In this document: one piece after another, positions 42,251 through 51,573 of the stretch | How the letters are laid out: each line of letters begins with the position of its first letter | Numbering within the stretch: position 1 is the first letter of the stretch | NCBI RefSeq assembly: GCF_022682495.2 | Contig: NC_071398.1 | Coordinates: 97,925,705 to 97,989,704, forward strand | Direction of reading: 5' to 3' | Source: Desmodus rotundus | Lineage: Eukaryota; Chordata; Mammalia; Chiroptera; Phyllostomidae | DNA length: 64,000 nt | Made by a program: the position numbers and the translations under genes | The notes under the pieces: model-generated | What the model was told of the DNA's origin: nothing | Databases searched by the model: none | Seen by the model: the letters and a program-made list of their open reading frames with translations, nothing else

Positions 42251-43140
42251 AGTTACTGCCGAAATAGTTGGAATTGTTTTGTTTGGTTCGAGGATGCAGA
42301 AAGAAGTGAGACTGTGGTGGCATGTTCATCGATCTTCTAGGCCTTGAAGTACACTCCGCCAGCTCTGAAGTACACCCTGTGGTCCCTCGCCCAGCCAGTC
42401 CCGCCCACGTTAGTAAGAAACAGAGGCACAGGGTAGTCTGGGAGGCATGGGAGCTAAAAGGTCAGGAGTATAGATCGGGCACTTCTCTTCCATTACTGGG
42501 TAGCATTTAGTAAAACATGGGCTTCAGATTCAGTTTGTTCAACCTTAAACGACAATGCCGTCTCCCTATTTTCTGGTCATCATAGGCGGTCAAGAGCTTT
42601 AACATCCTTGGGTAAAAGTTGCAAGGTGAAGTGACAATGGAGCCACTGTCTCCTCTCTGTGGACTGACTATTGGTGCTCTCCAGGAGAAGGCCCTTCTGT
42701 GTTGCCTTCCTCCTTGCCTGCCTGTGACATTCAACACAGGGGGCCGCTTGCTCTGCCTCAGATACTCTCCTGCCTTGATTTCTGCTACAGCGCACTCTTC
42801 TTCCTATCTTTTGGATTTCTCCTCTGCTCCTTGTCCTCACTATGAGCCCCACCTGCATTCCCACACTCGGCAAACCGGCCTGGAGGCGAGGATCAGAGAT
42901 GAGTAGCACCACTGTCCTCTAGGAGCGCCAGCTGCTAGACCGAGGGGAACAGGACGTGATGTGTAATCAGTGAGTCGGAGTTCCCCGAAGTATGCATTTA
43001 TTTATCTTTCTCTCACTACTAACGTCTTTGAAAAAACTGTTGTATGTCTTTGGTTGCAATATCTCATAGTAATATTTATGTTCCCCTCTGTTTCCTGTTG
43101 AGCTGGTTTCACAAAATCAGAAAACTTCAGAGCTGGTGCT
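42251..43140. other. Single-copy sequence, nothing recognised
   Basis: Opposite-strand open frames of 95-110 codons at 42580-42912 overlap each other and have no known domain. No repeat signature was recognised. Confidence 0.45.
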
Positions 43141-43144
43141 CCTT

Positions 43145-43275
43145 TTGCACATAAGAGAACAGAACCCAGAGAGATGAAACGACTTGCCCATGGCCACGCG
43201 GCTTGTAAGTGGCAGAGCTGGACCAGAAGCAGACCTCCAACTCCTCCTTCTCCTATGTCAGACCCTGGAGGAGCT
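43145..43275 (-). mobile_element. MIR SINE, antisense
   Basis: CACATAAGAGAACAGAACCCAGAGAGATGAAACGACTTGCCCATGGCCACGCGGCTTGTAAGTGGCAGAGCTGGACCAGAAG matches reversed MIR (GATGAGGAAACTGAGGC...AAGTGACTTGCCCAAGGTCACACAGCTAGTAAGTGGCAGAGC). The core is strong. Confidence 0.9.
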
Positions 43276-43807
43276 CTTTGTGGGCTGACTTTTCTCTGTT
43301 AGCCCCTAAGTAACTCTACACTCCGTGAGTTAATGGTCTGGTATTTCCCTCCTGTCCCACAGAGGGTGACTGCATGCCCTACAGATCTGAAGAGGGGCGA
43401 ATATCCACACCTCTCTTGACAGAGCAAACACATTCCTTCGGTCCCACAGCATTTCGGGAAGATTGGCTCTGAAAGCCAGTGCCCTCTGGCCCGTAGGCTG
43501 GAGAAGTGGGTCTGAGGCCATTAAAATTCATGCTCGGAGTCTGATGGATCACATGGGAGCTGCTGTAACAAAAATCTTCCTCAGGTCACATCATCACAGT
43601 GATGACAGCTCAGAGGAACAGTCCTGGATTTAATGAGTCCTCGAGTTCACCTGGAGAAGGATGAATGATCTCTCCCACCACACACCACCAAGGCTGCCTA
43701 ACGCAGGAGACAGTAAAGAAAAGCAAATATTGACAGAAACCTGATAATATTTCCATTTGCAGTGTTAAAGATGACACCCAGACTTATGTGGTCAAGTCAG
43801 GAACTGC

Positions 43808-43950
43808 AAGGAATAAAAGAGGAAGGGAGGAGAGAAAGAAGGAAGGAAGGGGGGGAGGGAGGGAGGGAGGGAGGAGGGGAAGGAGGGAGAGACAGAGAAA
43901 AGGGGAGAGAAAGAAAGAAAAGAAAGGAAAAATGGAAAGAAGGAAAATGG
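43808..43950. repeat. Purine tract (GGAA/GGGA)n
   Basis: About 140 bases are almost entirely A and G: GGAAGG, GGGAGGGAGGGAGGG, then AGAAAGAAAGAAAAG. Few interruptions occur (one C at about 43892, a T near 43933). The GGGA run at 43851-43875 could also form a G-quadruplex. The tract opens the 84-codon frames on both strands there, which are low complexity and not genes. Confidence 0.93.
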
Positions 43951-45005
43951 CCTCCCCAATCTGACGCCTGTCAGATAAAAGAGGTTGGGACCATAAATTC
44001 CTCCCAGCATTCCTAATGGGATTTTAATACAGCATTTGGACATCATCTTTTTTTCATTCTTTTAATGACATACATGCCCAAAGTGTAGCCACAGAGCCTC
44101 TGAACCCTGTATATTTCTGTAATACACAAAGAAAACAGCCGTCACATCCATTTTAAGGGACTTTTAAATACATTATAGTGAGGTCCACAGGCTCCAGATC
44201 CAAAGGGAGCTGCACAAAGCCTGTCTGTACATCATCTGGGACGGGCTTGAATCCCAGCCAAGGCAGATTTTTTTTAAATAATAAAATAAAATATTGTGTT
44301 TTTTTTAAAGGAACATTATATTTTTAAACTGGAAATAATTGCATTTTGTATCTTATGTGGCATCTGAAAGTGATTTAGTTGAACAATGTGGTTTCTGATT
44401 GGTATTTGAATTGGTTCCAGAACATTTTTCATAATAACCATCTTAAAGATCCCAATTATCTGATCCTCTTTCCCCCTTCACATGGTTTCATAGGAGGTTT
44501 CCAGAGAAAGAGAGAAACCTGCGGGGGTAGGCAAGCCAATGCACATCTAGCCGAACAGTGCTCGCCTGCCAGGCTCGAAGGAAGGGGCTTGCTTGTTATT
44601 CCGAGTTGTCCAGGATGCATTTACGACTCAATAAAGGAGGCCCTGGCATCACCAGGATAATTACTCACTCAAACAAGCCTGTAAACCCAAGGGCTGCCCC
44701 AACTAGAAGGCAAACAGGGAACTTTTTTTTTTCTTTTAGTGTTAACATGTAAATCTAGTAAAGTGTATTTAGATTTCTATAAAATCAGCTCTGGGTGCAA
44801 AATGGATGGTTGATTTACCAGGTGGGCAGCAGAACCAATCCCCCAGGGCTCCAGGGGGGCTAAGGGAAAGCAGCCCTGTTAAATCTGAAAAACGCCCATC
44901 CGTGAATGGAGCCAGCCTCACTGCAGTGTGCATAAATTGTGGCGTGGCAGAGAGAGCAGGGTCAGGGGTCAGCTGGATGTGATGGGGTCTCCCGTGCTAT
45001 GGAAT
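43951..45005. other. Single-copy sequence, nothing firm recognised
   Basis: A GGGCTTGAATCCCAG word near 44246 resembles a pol III B-box, followed by a T- and A-rich run, but no SINE head accompanies it. The rest shows no gene or repeat signature. Confidence 0.4.
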
Positions 45006-45009
45006 GATG

Positions 45010-45180
45010 TCAGCCGGCGTGGTGATCTAGAGCTTCTGCACCTCATCTGGAAAGGGGAGATAGTCTAGTTCCTGTTTCATGGGGCCATTGGAAGAAATGA
45101 ATGTAGTGGTACCTGTGAAGGGCTTAGAACAATACTACTGTGTATATAGTAGGTCACACAATAAATAGCAACTCTTAGTG
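45010..45180 (+). mobile_element. MIR SINE, sense, 3' part
   Basis: TCTGCACCTCATCTGGAAAGGGGAGATAGTCTAG and GGTACCTGTGAAGGGCTTAGAACAATACTACTGTG, ATAGTAGGTCACACAATAAATAG match the MIR 3' half (CTCATCTGTAAAATGGGGATAATAATAG...GCGCTTAGAACAGTGCCTGGCACATAGTAAG). Confidence 0.8.
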
Positions 45181-45249
45181 GTACAAGGAATGGAATTGTA
45201 TTGCAATAGCTAGTAGTTTTTATTAGTATATGTATCAATAATGAGACTA

Positions 45250-45390
45250 AACATTTTTTGAGAACCATGTGTCGGCACAGTGCCTGACCCTATGCTAAGC
45301 ATTTCAAATATTATATGGCCTTTAACCCACTCAAGGTAAAATGCCTGTCCAAGGTGAAGAATCTGGCAAGTAGCAAATTAAAAAGAGGAC
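45250..45390 (-). mobile_element. MIR SINE, antisense
   Basis: ACATTTTTTGAGAACCATGTGTCGGCACAGTGCC, TGCTAAGCATTTCAAATATTATATGGCCTTTAACCC and CAAGGTAAAATGCCTGTCCAAGGTGAAGAATCTGGCAAG fit reversed MIR. The middle is short, so it may be an internally deleted copy. Confidence 0.72.
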
Positions 45391-45397
45391 TGCCAAA

Positions 45398-45525
45398 TTT
45401 AGCAAATAAAAATACAGGATACCCAGGTAATTTTGAATTTCAGATCAACAAGAAATATTTTTAGAGTAAATACTTCCCGAATGTTGCATGGGATATACGT
45501 ATGTACCTGGCAACCCTAACTAGAC
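45398..45525. mobile_element. Short palindromic MITE-like DNA element
   Basis: TGCCAAATTTAGCAAATAAAAATACAGGATACCCAGGTAATTTTGAATTTCAGAT at the left and TGCATGGGATATACGTATGTACCTGGCAACCC at the right resemble the common mammalian element in which 'tacaggatgcccagttaaatttgaatttcagataaac' is followed by 'ttgcatgggacatactta'. The family name is uncertain and the ends are approximate. Confidence 0.55.
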
Positions 45526-45825
45526 ATCAGGCCCCAGATCTACTGAATCAAGCCTGTGCTTGTTGTTCTTCACCACACAAAGTCATATGCCGGCTAGAAC
45601 GTGTTCCTTATACATTTCATTCTCTAGTATTCCTCTACAACCAGAGGTTCTTCAGTAAGAAACAGTCCAGAAATTGCTTGTGGTTAGCCACTCTCAGGGA
45701 AAGCGAGATGCTGAAGGCAGATCAGCTAAACCAGGACAGCTGGTCAAGGGGCTGGCACATCAGAGCTGGCATGTCCGGCTCTGTGTCCTTTTGCAATCGT
45801 GGTTTTAAAGCACATCCATAATTTA
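45526..45825. other. Single-copy sequence
   Basis: A short CAGGCCCCAGATCTACTGAATCAAG at 45528-45553 could be a MER5-like scrap. No gene was recognised. The 106-codon frame at 45501-45821 has no domain. Confidence 0.4.
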
Positions 45826-45827
45826 TG

Positions 45828-46355
45828 TATTTGTTTGTTTGTTTGTTTTTAACTTAAGTATAGTTGGTATACAATTTCATGATAGTTACAGTAGTTTCAG
45901 ATGTGCAATATAGTGATTCAACGTTTTTATACCTCACACATGATTGCCCCATGCATATTTATCAGAGTATTATGGACCGTGTTCCCCTTCACCTTTTCCA
46001 CCCACCCTTGGCTCCTCCCTTTTGGTAAGCCATTCCTTTATCTCTGTTTCCATGAGTCTGCTTTTGTTGTTGTTGTTTCATTAGTTTGTTTTGTTTCTTT
46101 AGATTCCATGCCTAGCTGAAACCATATGGTGTTTGCCTTCTTCTGATTTATCTCACATAGTATAATGCCATCCGGGTCCATCCATGTTGGCACAAGTGGC
46201 AAGATTTCGTTCTTTTTTATTGCTGTGTAATATTCCGTTGCATGTGGAATCTTCTTTATTCATCTATTGATAGACACCTAGGTTGCTTCCCTATCTTGGC
46301 TATTGTAAATAAGGCCACAGTGCACATAGGCATGCATATATCTTTTCTAATTAGT
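45828..46355 (-). mobile_element. L1 3' UTR (L1MA/L1MB type), antisense
   Basis: It starts with (GTTT)n, the reversed A-rich tail, then TTAACTTAAGTATAGTTGGTATACAATTTCATG, CAGATGTGCAATATAGTGATTCAACG, GCATATTTATCAGAGTATTATGG, later TCTCACATAGTATAATGCCATCCGGGTCCATCCATGTTG and TGTGTAATATTCCGTTGC, ending near CTTGGCTATTGTAAATAAGGCC. These are the reversed 3' UTR blocks of old placental L1s. Confidence 0.9.
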
Positions 46356-46394
46356 CTTAACAATTAGTGTCATCAATTATTAAAAGCATTTACA

Positions 46395-47345
46395 AACAAA
46401 GTGGCAGGAGGCAGGTTCAAGATGGCAGCTTAGGAAGATCCTGCACTCACCTCCTCCCACAGACACATGAAAAACTACAGCTAACTATGAAGCAATTCCC
46501 TCGGAAGAAGACCTGAAAACCAGCTGAACAACTCCTCCCCAACAAAGGATAAAAGGATAAAAATCAAGATGGGCAGGAGAGGCAGAGATGTGGCCTTATC
46601 AACCCCCCAGCCCTGCATGGCGACCCGCAGTGGAGAGGGACCTCACAAATATGGAGCTCCTGCCCCACGTCCCGCACTCCAACCCCTGGAACCAGACCAG
46701 AGGGATGAGCCCCCCAAGTGTGGCTCTGATAAGCAACTGCATTTACATCCAGGAGACGCAACGAGCTGTTGGGAACTGAGACTCCACGCATCTAGAGCTT
46801 GTGCACAGACGCACTTGCCCCAAGACCCAGCTCAAAAGCAGCAGTTTGAAAAGCATATAGACCATATGTGAGGGTGACTCGTTTACTGATCTTAGAGCCA
46901 GAGGGACAGGGGCCTGTTCAGACTCTCTGGAGACAGGGAATGTGGACTAGGATGTGGATACAACAATCCTCATCGAGATATTAGCACATGAATTAAATAA
47001 TGCATTAAAAGGATCATATACCATGACCAAGCAGGATTCATTCCAGGGATGTACGGTGGTTCAACACGCACAAATCAATGGAAGTGATACCCCACACTAA
47101 CAAAATGAAGGATAAAAATCATACGATCATATCAAGAGATGCAGAAAAAACAGTCAACAAAATGCAACACCCATTTATGATACAAAGAAAGAAGCTCTCA
47201 ACAATGTGTGTACAGAGGGAACATATGTCAACAAAATAAAGGCCACATATGACAAGTCCCCAGCTAGCATGATACTCAGTGGTGAAAGACGAAAGCTTTA
47301 CCTCTAAGATCAATAAAAAAGGAGTAAAAATAACATTCATGTTGA
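46395..47345 (+). mobile_element. Internally deleted L1: 5' UTR joined to ORF2 RT segment
   Basis: 46395-46950 matches an old L1 5' UTR: GTTCAAGATGGCAGCTTAGGAAGATCCTGCACTCACCTCC, CAATTCCCTCGGAAGAAGACCTG, AGCTGAACAACTCCTCCCCAACAAAGG, TTGGGAACTGAGACTCC, TCTGGAGACAGGG. From about 46960 the sequence is ORF2: CATTAAAAGGATCATATACCATGACCAAGC. The 47040-47310 frame reads [22 protein letters not shown] then [17 protein letters not shown], the start of the RT palm, with stops. ORF1 and the endonuclease part of ORF2, several kilobases, are missing between the two. Confidence 0.85.
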
Positions 47346-47429
47346 GAAAAATATTTTTGTACTATAACTTGCAGCTATAAATTATACTTTAAAATGTTTA
47401 AACATTTTTAAAGGTATGAGTTAACAATC

Positions 47430-47853
47430 TGATTTGTTCATTCAACAAAAATTATTGTCTTTATGTCAAGGTACTATGTGGACAGTGAGTGACCAAAACC
47501 AGACCCTTTCTCTGTCCTGAAGGGACAGAGACTAAAGGCACTAAAGTAATTAAACAAGCACAGAGACTAGTGAAGGTACAATCACACAAGACCTCTGAGG
47601 GGAAGGTACATGGAGACATGAACCTGTAGGGGGGCTTGAGTTCAGAAGGGCTTCTGTGAAATGGTAATGCTTGAGCTAATCAGATCTGAAGGGTGAACAG
47701 AATTCAACCAGAAACTCTTAAAGGAAAGAGCGATACATATGCAAAGACCCCGTGGGGGAAGGCAGCATGGCAAGAGTGAGGGACTGAAAGATCTTTTCAG
47801 CTGATGTGAGAGGTGAGGCACGGGCAGGACTGTGGGCAGGCGAGGGCGTGTAA
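47430..47853 (-). mobile_element. L2 LINE 3' portion, antisense, left half of split copy
   Basis: TTGTTCATTCAACAAAAATTATTGTC starts the reversed L2 terminus, then CCCTTTCTCTGTCCTGAAGGG, GCACTAAAGTAATTAAACAAG, GCTTCTGTGAAATGGTAATGCTTGAGC, GCGATACATATGCAAAGACCCCGTGGGG follow in antisense order. The copy breaks off at CATAG (47854-47858) and continues after 48257. Confidence 0.85.
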
Positions 47854-48257
47854 CATAGAGACCCAAACATAGGATGGCTCAAAACAATAAATGTTTGTTC
47901 CCCTCTCCTACAACTTTCTGAGGAAATTCTGGGTTAAGGTTGGTGATTGGGGGATCCTGAGGAATCCACTCACTGTCAGAGATTCATGCTGATACTGCCC
48001 TGTCTTCTTCAACATGTGGCTGTCAGAGTCATCACGAGTACCACCATTTCAGCCACCTGGTAGGATCATGAGTAATACACACTGGAGGTTTTTATGGGTC
48101 AGGCCTAAAGGCAGCACAATATCACTTTTGCTCTCATTTCATTAGCTGAACTTGGTCATGTGGTCAGCCCGAACAGCAAGGGGATCTGGGGAATGTAAAC
48201 CATCTCTGTAACAGGAGCAGGAGGAACAGGTGTTACCACCTGCGCTCTGTACCATAG
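47854..48257. mobile_element. Unclassified interspersed repeat inserted in L2
   Basis: About 400 bp separates two collinear L2 halves and is flanked by a 5-bp CATAG duplication (47854-47858 and 48253-48257). Blocks such as GGATGGCTCAAAACAATAAATG, TTTATGGGTCAGGCC and CTCTCATTTCATTAGCTGAACTTGGTCATGTGG are those of a common placental repeat whose name I cannot give with confidence. A 5-bp TSD would suit an ERVL-type LTR, but the ends lack TG...CA. Confidence 0.6.
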
Positions 48258-48540
48258 CGGGCGGAGCCAGATGACACCGGGACTCATAAACCTGACTAAA
48301 GAATTTCAGTTTTACCTTAAGACCAGTGGATATCCAAATGGAAGTGACTGAAGCAGAAAGAAGTGACATAATCAGATTTGTATTTTGAAAAGATGACTCT
48401 GGCAACCAACTGGAGAACAGATTAGAAGGGTATCAGAGTAGCTGTAGGGCAATCAGTTAACAGGCTGCTGTAGCAATCCAGGCCAGACCCCGGCAGCATG
48501 GACCGCACTAGCTGGTGATGCTAGAAGCTGAGAGAAGTAG
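48258..48540 (-). mobile_element. L2 LINE, antisense, right half of split copy
   Basis: GGAGCCAGATGACACCGGGACTCATAAACCTGACTAAAGAATTTCAGTTTTACC is the direct continuation of the antisense L2 (GGCCAGATCATGTAGGGCCTTGTAGG...GGACTTTGGCTTTTAC), then GAAGTGACATAATCAGATTTGTATTTTGAAAAGATGACTCTGGC and AACAGGCTGCTGTAGCAATCCAGG. The collinearity with the left half proves one split element. Confidence 0.88.
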
Positions 48541-49260
48541 ATGAAGGCAATAACAGACCAAACACAGCACTGACTAGGGAACAATGGGCAGAGACTGTGA
48601 TAAATGATAAGTCTATTTGCTTTGCTTTTCACTTTGTTGTCCCCCTGGATCTCTTTAGTTCCTTTTGTACCACTAGGATCCTTGATGACCATGTACAGAG
48701 TCAGAAAACAGGACTCGTGCTACTTTTTCATAGTTTTTGTCTACATAAAATTAGGACAGTCCTACTTGTTGGGCTTTCGTGGGTGTGAGAATCAGACGCC
48801 ATAGGTACCACATTAGACTGAGGCGCACAGTGGTTCATGTTCACAGGGTGCCATGGTGTTTGAAGTTTCTGTAATTGCTTGCTCAAACTATCTAAGGAGA
48901 CATTCATCAAAGCCTTTGCACATAAAAAAAAAGCCTGCTCACTCCTTCCTTGTTTTTACTGCTAGCTAATATAAAAGTAAGTGAAAGTTACTTGCCTAGT
49001 ATAACATGCTAAGCAAACACAAGATACACAAACTTGTTATTCAGTATACGGTTTAATTGGAGAGTTGAGAGTTTGGTGGTTGTTTTTACTGCTGCAAAAG
49101 AGAGAGACTGCTTAATCCTCTAGCTGAAAATGATCTTTCTCATAGCTACCAAATTTTAGTTTCTCCTTCAGTCATCTAACAAACCCAAAATAGTAACAGG
49201 TAACACATTAAATACATATATGTATACATACACATATAAATATAAATATACCCCTGACCA
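48541..49260. other. Single-copy sequence with an AT-rich patch
   Basis: 49203-49250 is ATACATATATGTATACATACACATATAAATATAAATATA-like alternating sequence (described here in parts: an ATACATATATGTAT palindrome, then TATAAA repeats). Nothing else was recognised. Confidence 0.5.
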
Positions 49261-49264
49261 TAGC

Positions 49265-49425
49265 CCTATCTGAAGGGGACTATTATCACTGTCTTGTTTT
49301 ACAGGTGAGGCACTGAGAGGCTAAGAAGCTTCCCCAGAGTCACAAAGGCAGTGAACAGCTGAGCTCGAATTCCAGCTCAGGCACTGCGGCTCCAGAGTCT
49401 GTCCTTTTTAACCTCGCTGTGGTGC
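49265..49425 (-). mobile_element. MIR SINE, antisense
   Basis: ACTATTATCACTGTCTTGTTTTACAGGTGAGGCACTGAGAGGCTAAGAAGCTTCCCCAGAGTCACAAAGGCAGTGAACAGCTGAGCTCGAATTCCAGCTC is reversed MIR with a well-kept core (ATTTTACAGATGAGGAAACTGAGGC...). Confidence 0.92.
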
Positions 49426-49839
49426 TTCTTTGTAGTGTACTCCCTGTTGAATGAAGTGCTATATGCTGCCCCTAACAAGATCATCCTCATTCTAGTTATG
49501 GTATTGTTTTTTCTAGAAGAATGTTCACTGACAGCACTAAGTTACTGAAGTTTGGGCTAAATTACTCCAAAATTACGACTCACTTGGCCCCGTAGCTATT
49601 CAAGTGAGGCTAGTAAGATAATTCCAGATGCAAGAGAAAGCTGGAAAATTCCACAACTAACTGCAGCCAGTGAAAGTCTTGCCCAGAGAGAAGCAGGTTG
49701 CTGCCACAAGGTTGCTCTGACAGGGTGATGAACTCCAGAGCCCACCAATGTGAAGAGGTGAGGAAGTCAGGATTCCAGACTTCTTTTAGCGTCCAATGGC
49801 TTATCAGATGATGTAGAGAAAGCAGTAAGTGAACTGCGT

Positions 49840-50640
49840 CTTGGAAGCTGAATAGATGCTCATTAAGCTGACTAGGGGGAGCTGATTGGAGTAGAGACAC
49901 AGGAGAATGACACAGGAAGGAGAAAGCAAGGAACAGCAAGGGCGGGGCGAGTAGAGGCCACGTAAGGGGGTAGGCTGGCTGAGCCAGACCATGGAGCACT
50001 TCATGGAATTCAGGAACTTTATTTTGTGTAGCTCCAGGGAACCACTGGAGGAGGTTGAGAAGATGGTGATAAGTTTAGAATATCGAGAAGGTATCAGGTT
50101 CAGGGGAAAGGTTATGGTTTCAGCTTTGACTTTCTGAGTTTGAGAAAGTCAGACTGAGGGGCATCTGGTGGAGGTGTTCTGCAGGCAAGTGGACGTGATT
50201 TTATAGTGTAGAAGAGAGACCTGGCTAGAAACAGATTTGGCTAGCAATTAAAGCCACGACCCTTCCCCACTGCCCCCCCTCCCCCACACACAATCACTCC
50301 ACTGTTCTAAAAAATAACAAAACCAAACCATGACCAGTTAGCTGGCAATGGAAACCTTAAGGATAAATTAGCTTACCCAGGTGAACACAACAAGGAGACA
50401 AAAGAAGGCTAGAGATCGGGACCTGGAAGTCCCACTTGAGTATGGTGGACAGATGACCAATGTACCTGGCGGGAGGCGACAAACCAGGAGAATTATGTGA
50501 TCAGAATGTGGGCCGTGGGAGGAGGGGGCATTGTCCAAGGCAAGTGGGCAAAAATGTCAAGATCCCTTAGAGACAGAAATGAGGTGAGTGCTGGGAAGCC
50601 CTTCCCGTGTTTGTAGAGCGGCACATTCCTACCTGCAGGA
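49840..50640 (-). mobile_element. L2 LINE with 3' UTR and RT remnant, antisense
   Basis: The ordered blocks are: GGAACAGCAAGGGCGGG, GAGCCAGACCATGGAGC, GCATCTGGTGGAGGTGTTCTGCAGGCAAGTGG, GAGAGACCTGGCTAGAAACAGATTTGGCTAGCA, CAATTAAAGCC, then TTACCCAGGTGAACACAACAAGG, AGATCGGGACCTGG. These follow antisense L2 from the 3' UTR into the RT coding part. A C-rich insertion (50275-50300, CCCCCCCTCCCCCAC) interrupts it. The start is blurred by an unassigned 49.6-49.84 kb stretch. Confidence 0.72.
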
Positions 50641-51235
50641 GGGGAAAGTGAACGTGATGTTGGGAAGCACAATGAGAGAGCAGGTGGACAGGGCTCTTCT
50701 GAGGAAGTAGAGACAGAGCCAGTGCCTTGGCAACCATTTTACTTTCTGCTCCTCAGTGGCCCAGTTTCTTCAAGAGCCTGGGAAGCAGCATGGAGTTCTG
50801 ACAGCCCACATTTCTCCAGCATCCTGTCAGCACAGCTCAGAGGAGCTCCACTTGGGACTGCAGCAACCACATTTTAGGGTCATTTTCCAACCCCCTAAAT
50901 GGTGCAACATGACACATTGGACACTCCTTTGGGACCCCCTGATCTCATGGATGAGAACATGTGAATAACCCAGAATGCAGGACTTAGGTGTGTCAGGCGC
51001 ACGCTGACGGAACCAAGTCTTTCCATTTGAATGAAACCCTGGTTTGCACAGACCAAAAGGAATTTTCATTGATTGTCTTTATTTTCCCTTAGGGTTTATT
51101 AATAAGTTTAGTTCATCATAATTATTCAATCTCAGGAATATTATTTAAGACAAAGTTGTTTGAAGGAAGCCAGCTCTGTACAGACTTACCCACTCACTTT
51201 GTACTGTTGTTCAAAATCCCATGGTTTATCTTGTC
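50641..51235. other. Single-copy sequence, nothing recognised
   Basis: Only short frames without domains on both strands. No repeat was recognised. Confidence 0.5.
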
Positions 51236-51239
51236 CCCT

Positions 51240-51325
51240 CCCCTAACTCTTTGTGTGACCTTGGATGTGCCACTTAATCACTCAGGATCTTAGTATCTAA
51301 AAAGGGGGCTGGACAAGATGGTCAA
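51240..51325 (+). mobile_element. MIR SINE fragment, sense
   Basis: AACTCTTTGTGTGACCTTGGATGTGCCACTTAATCACTCAGGATCTTAGTATCTAAAAAGGGGGCTGGACAAGATGGTC matches the MIR/MIR3 block TAGCTGTGTGACCTTGGGCAAGTCACTTAA...CTCATCTGTAAAATGGGG. Confidence 0.8.
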
Positions 51326-51346
51326 TAAAACCATATTATTCTGCAC

Positions 51347-51573
51347 CAGGGGTTAGCACACTTTTTGTACAAAAAGCCAGACAATAAACACTCTTAGTTT
51401 TGCAGGCCATGTGGACTGTGTTACAGATACTCAGATCTACTGTCATAACATGAAAGCAGCCACAGATAATATGTAAAAAATGAACACAGCTGTGTTCCAA
51501 TAAAACTTTATTTAAAAAAACAAACACTGGGCTGGATTTGGTATTCAGGCTGTAGTTTGCCAACTCCTGTGCT
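51347..51573. mobile_element. hAT-Charlie-type MITE
   Basis: Left end CAGGGGTTAGCACACTTTTTG and, reversed, right end CAGGAGTTGGCAAACTACAGCC are inverted repeats. The interior GCAGGCCATGTGGACTGTG, GCAGCCACAGATAATATG, GCTGTGTTCCAATAAAACTTTATTTA and GGGCTGGATTTGGTATTCAGGC belongs to the common mammalian family with GGGCCAGATAGTAAATATT. Non-coding, about 227 bp. Confidence 0.9.

Noticed and set aside
44225..44275. Possible pol III B-box (GGGCTTGAATCCCAG) suggesting a tRNA gene or SINE
   Set aside because: There is no matching A-box, cloverleaf or SINE body around it. One 11-bp motif is expected by chance.
45528..45553. MER5-like hAT scrap
   Set aside because: Only about 25 bp match, too short to distinguish from chance, so not listed as its own feature.
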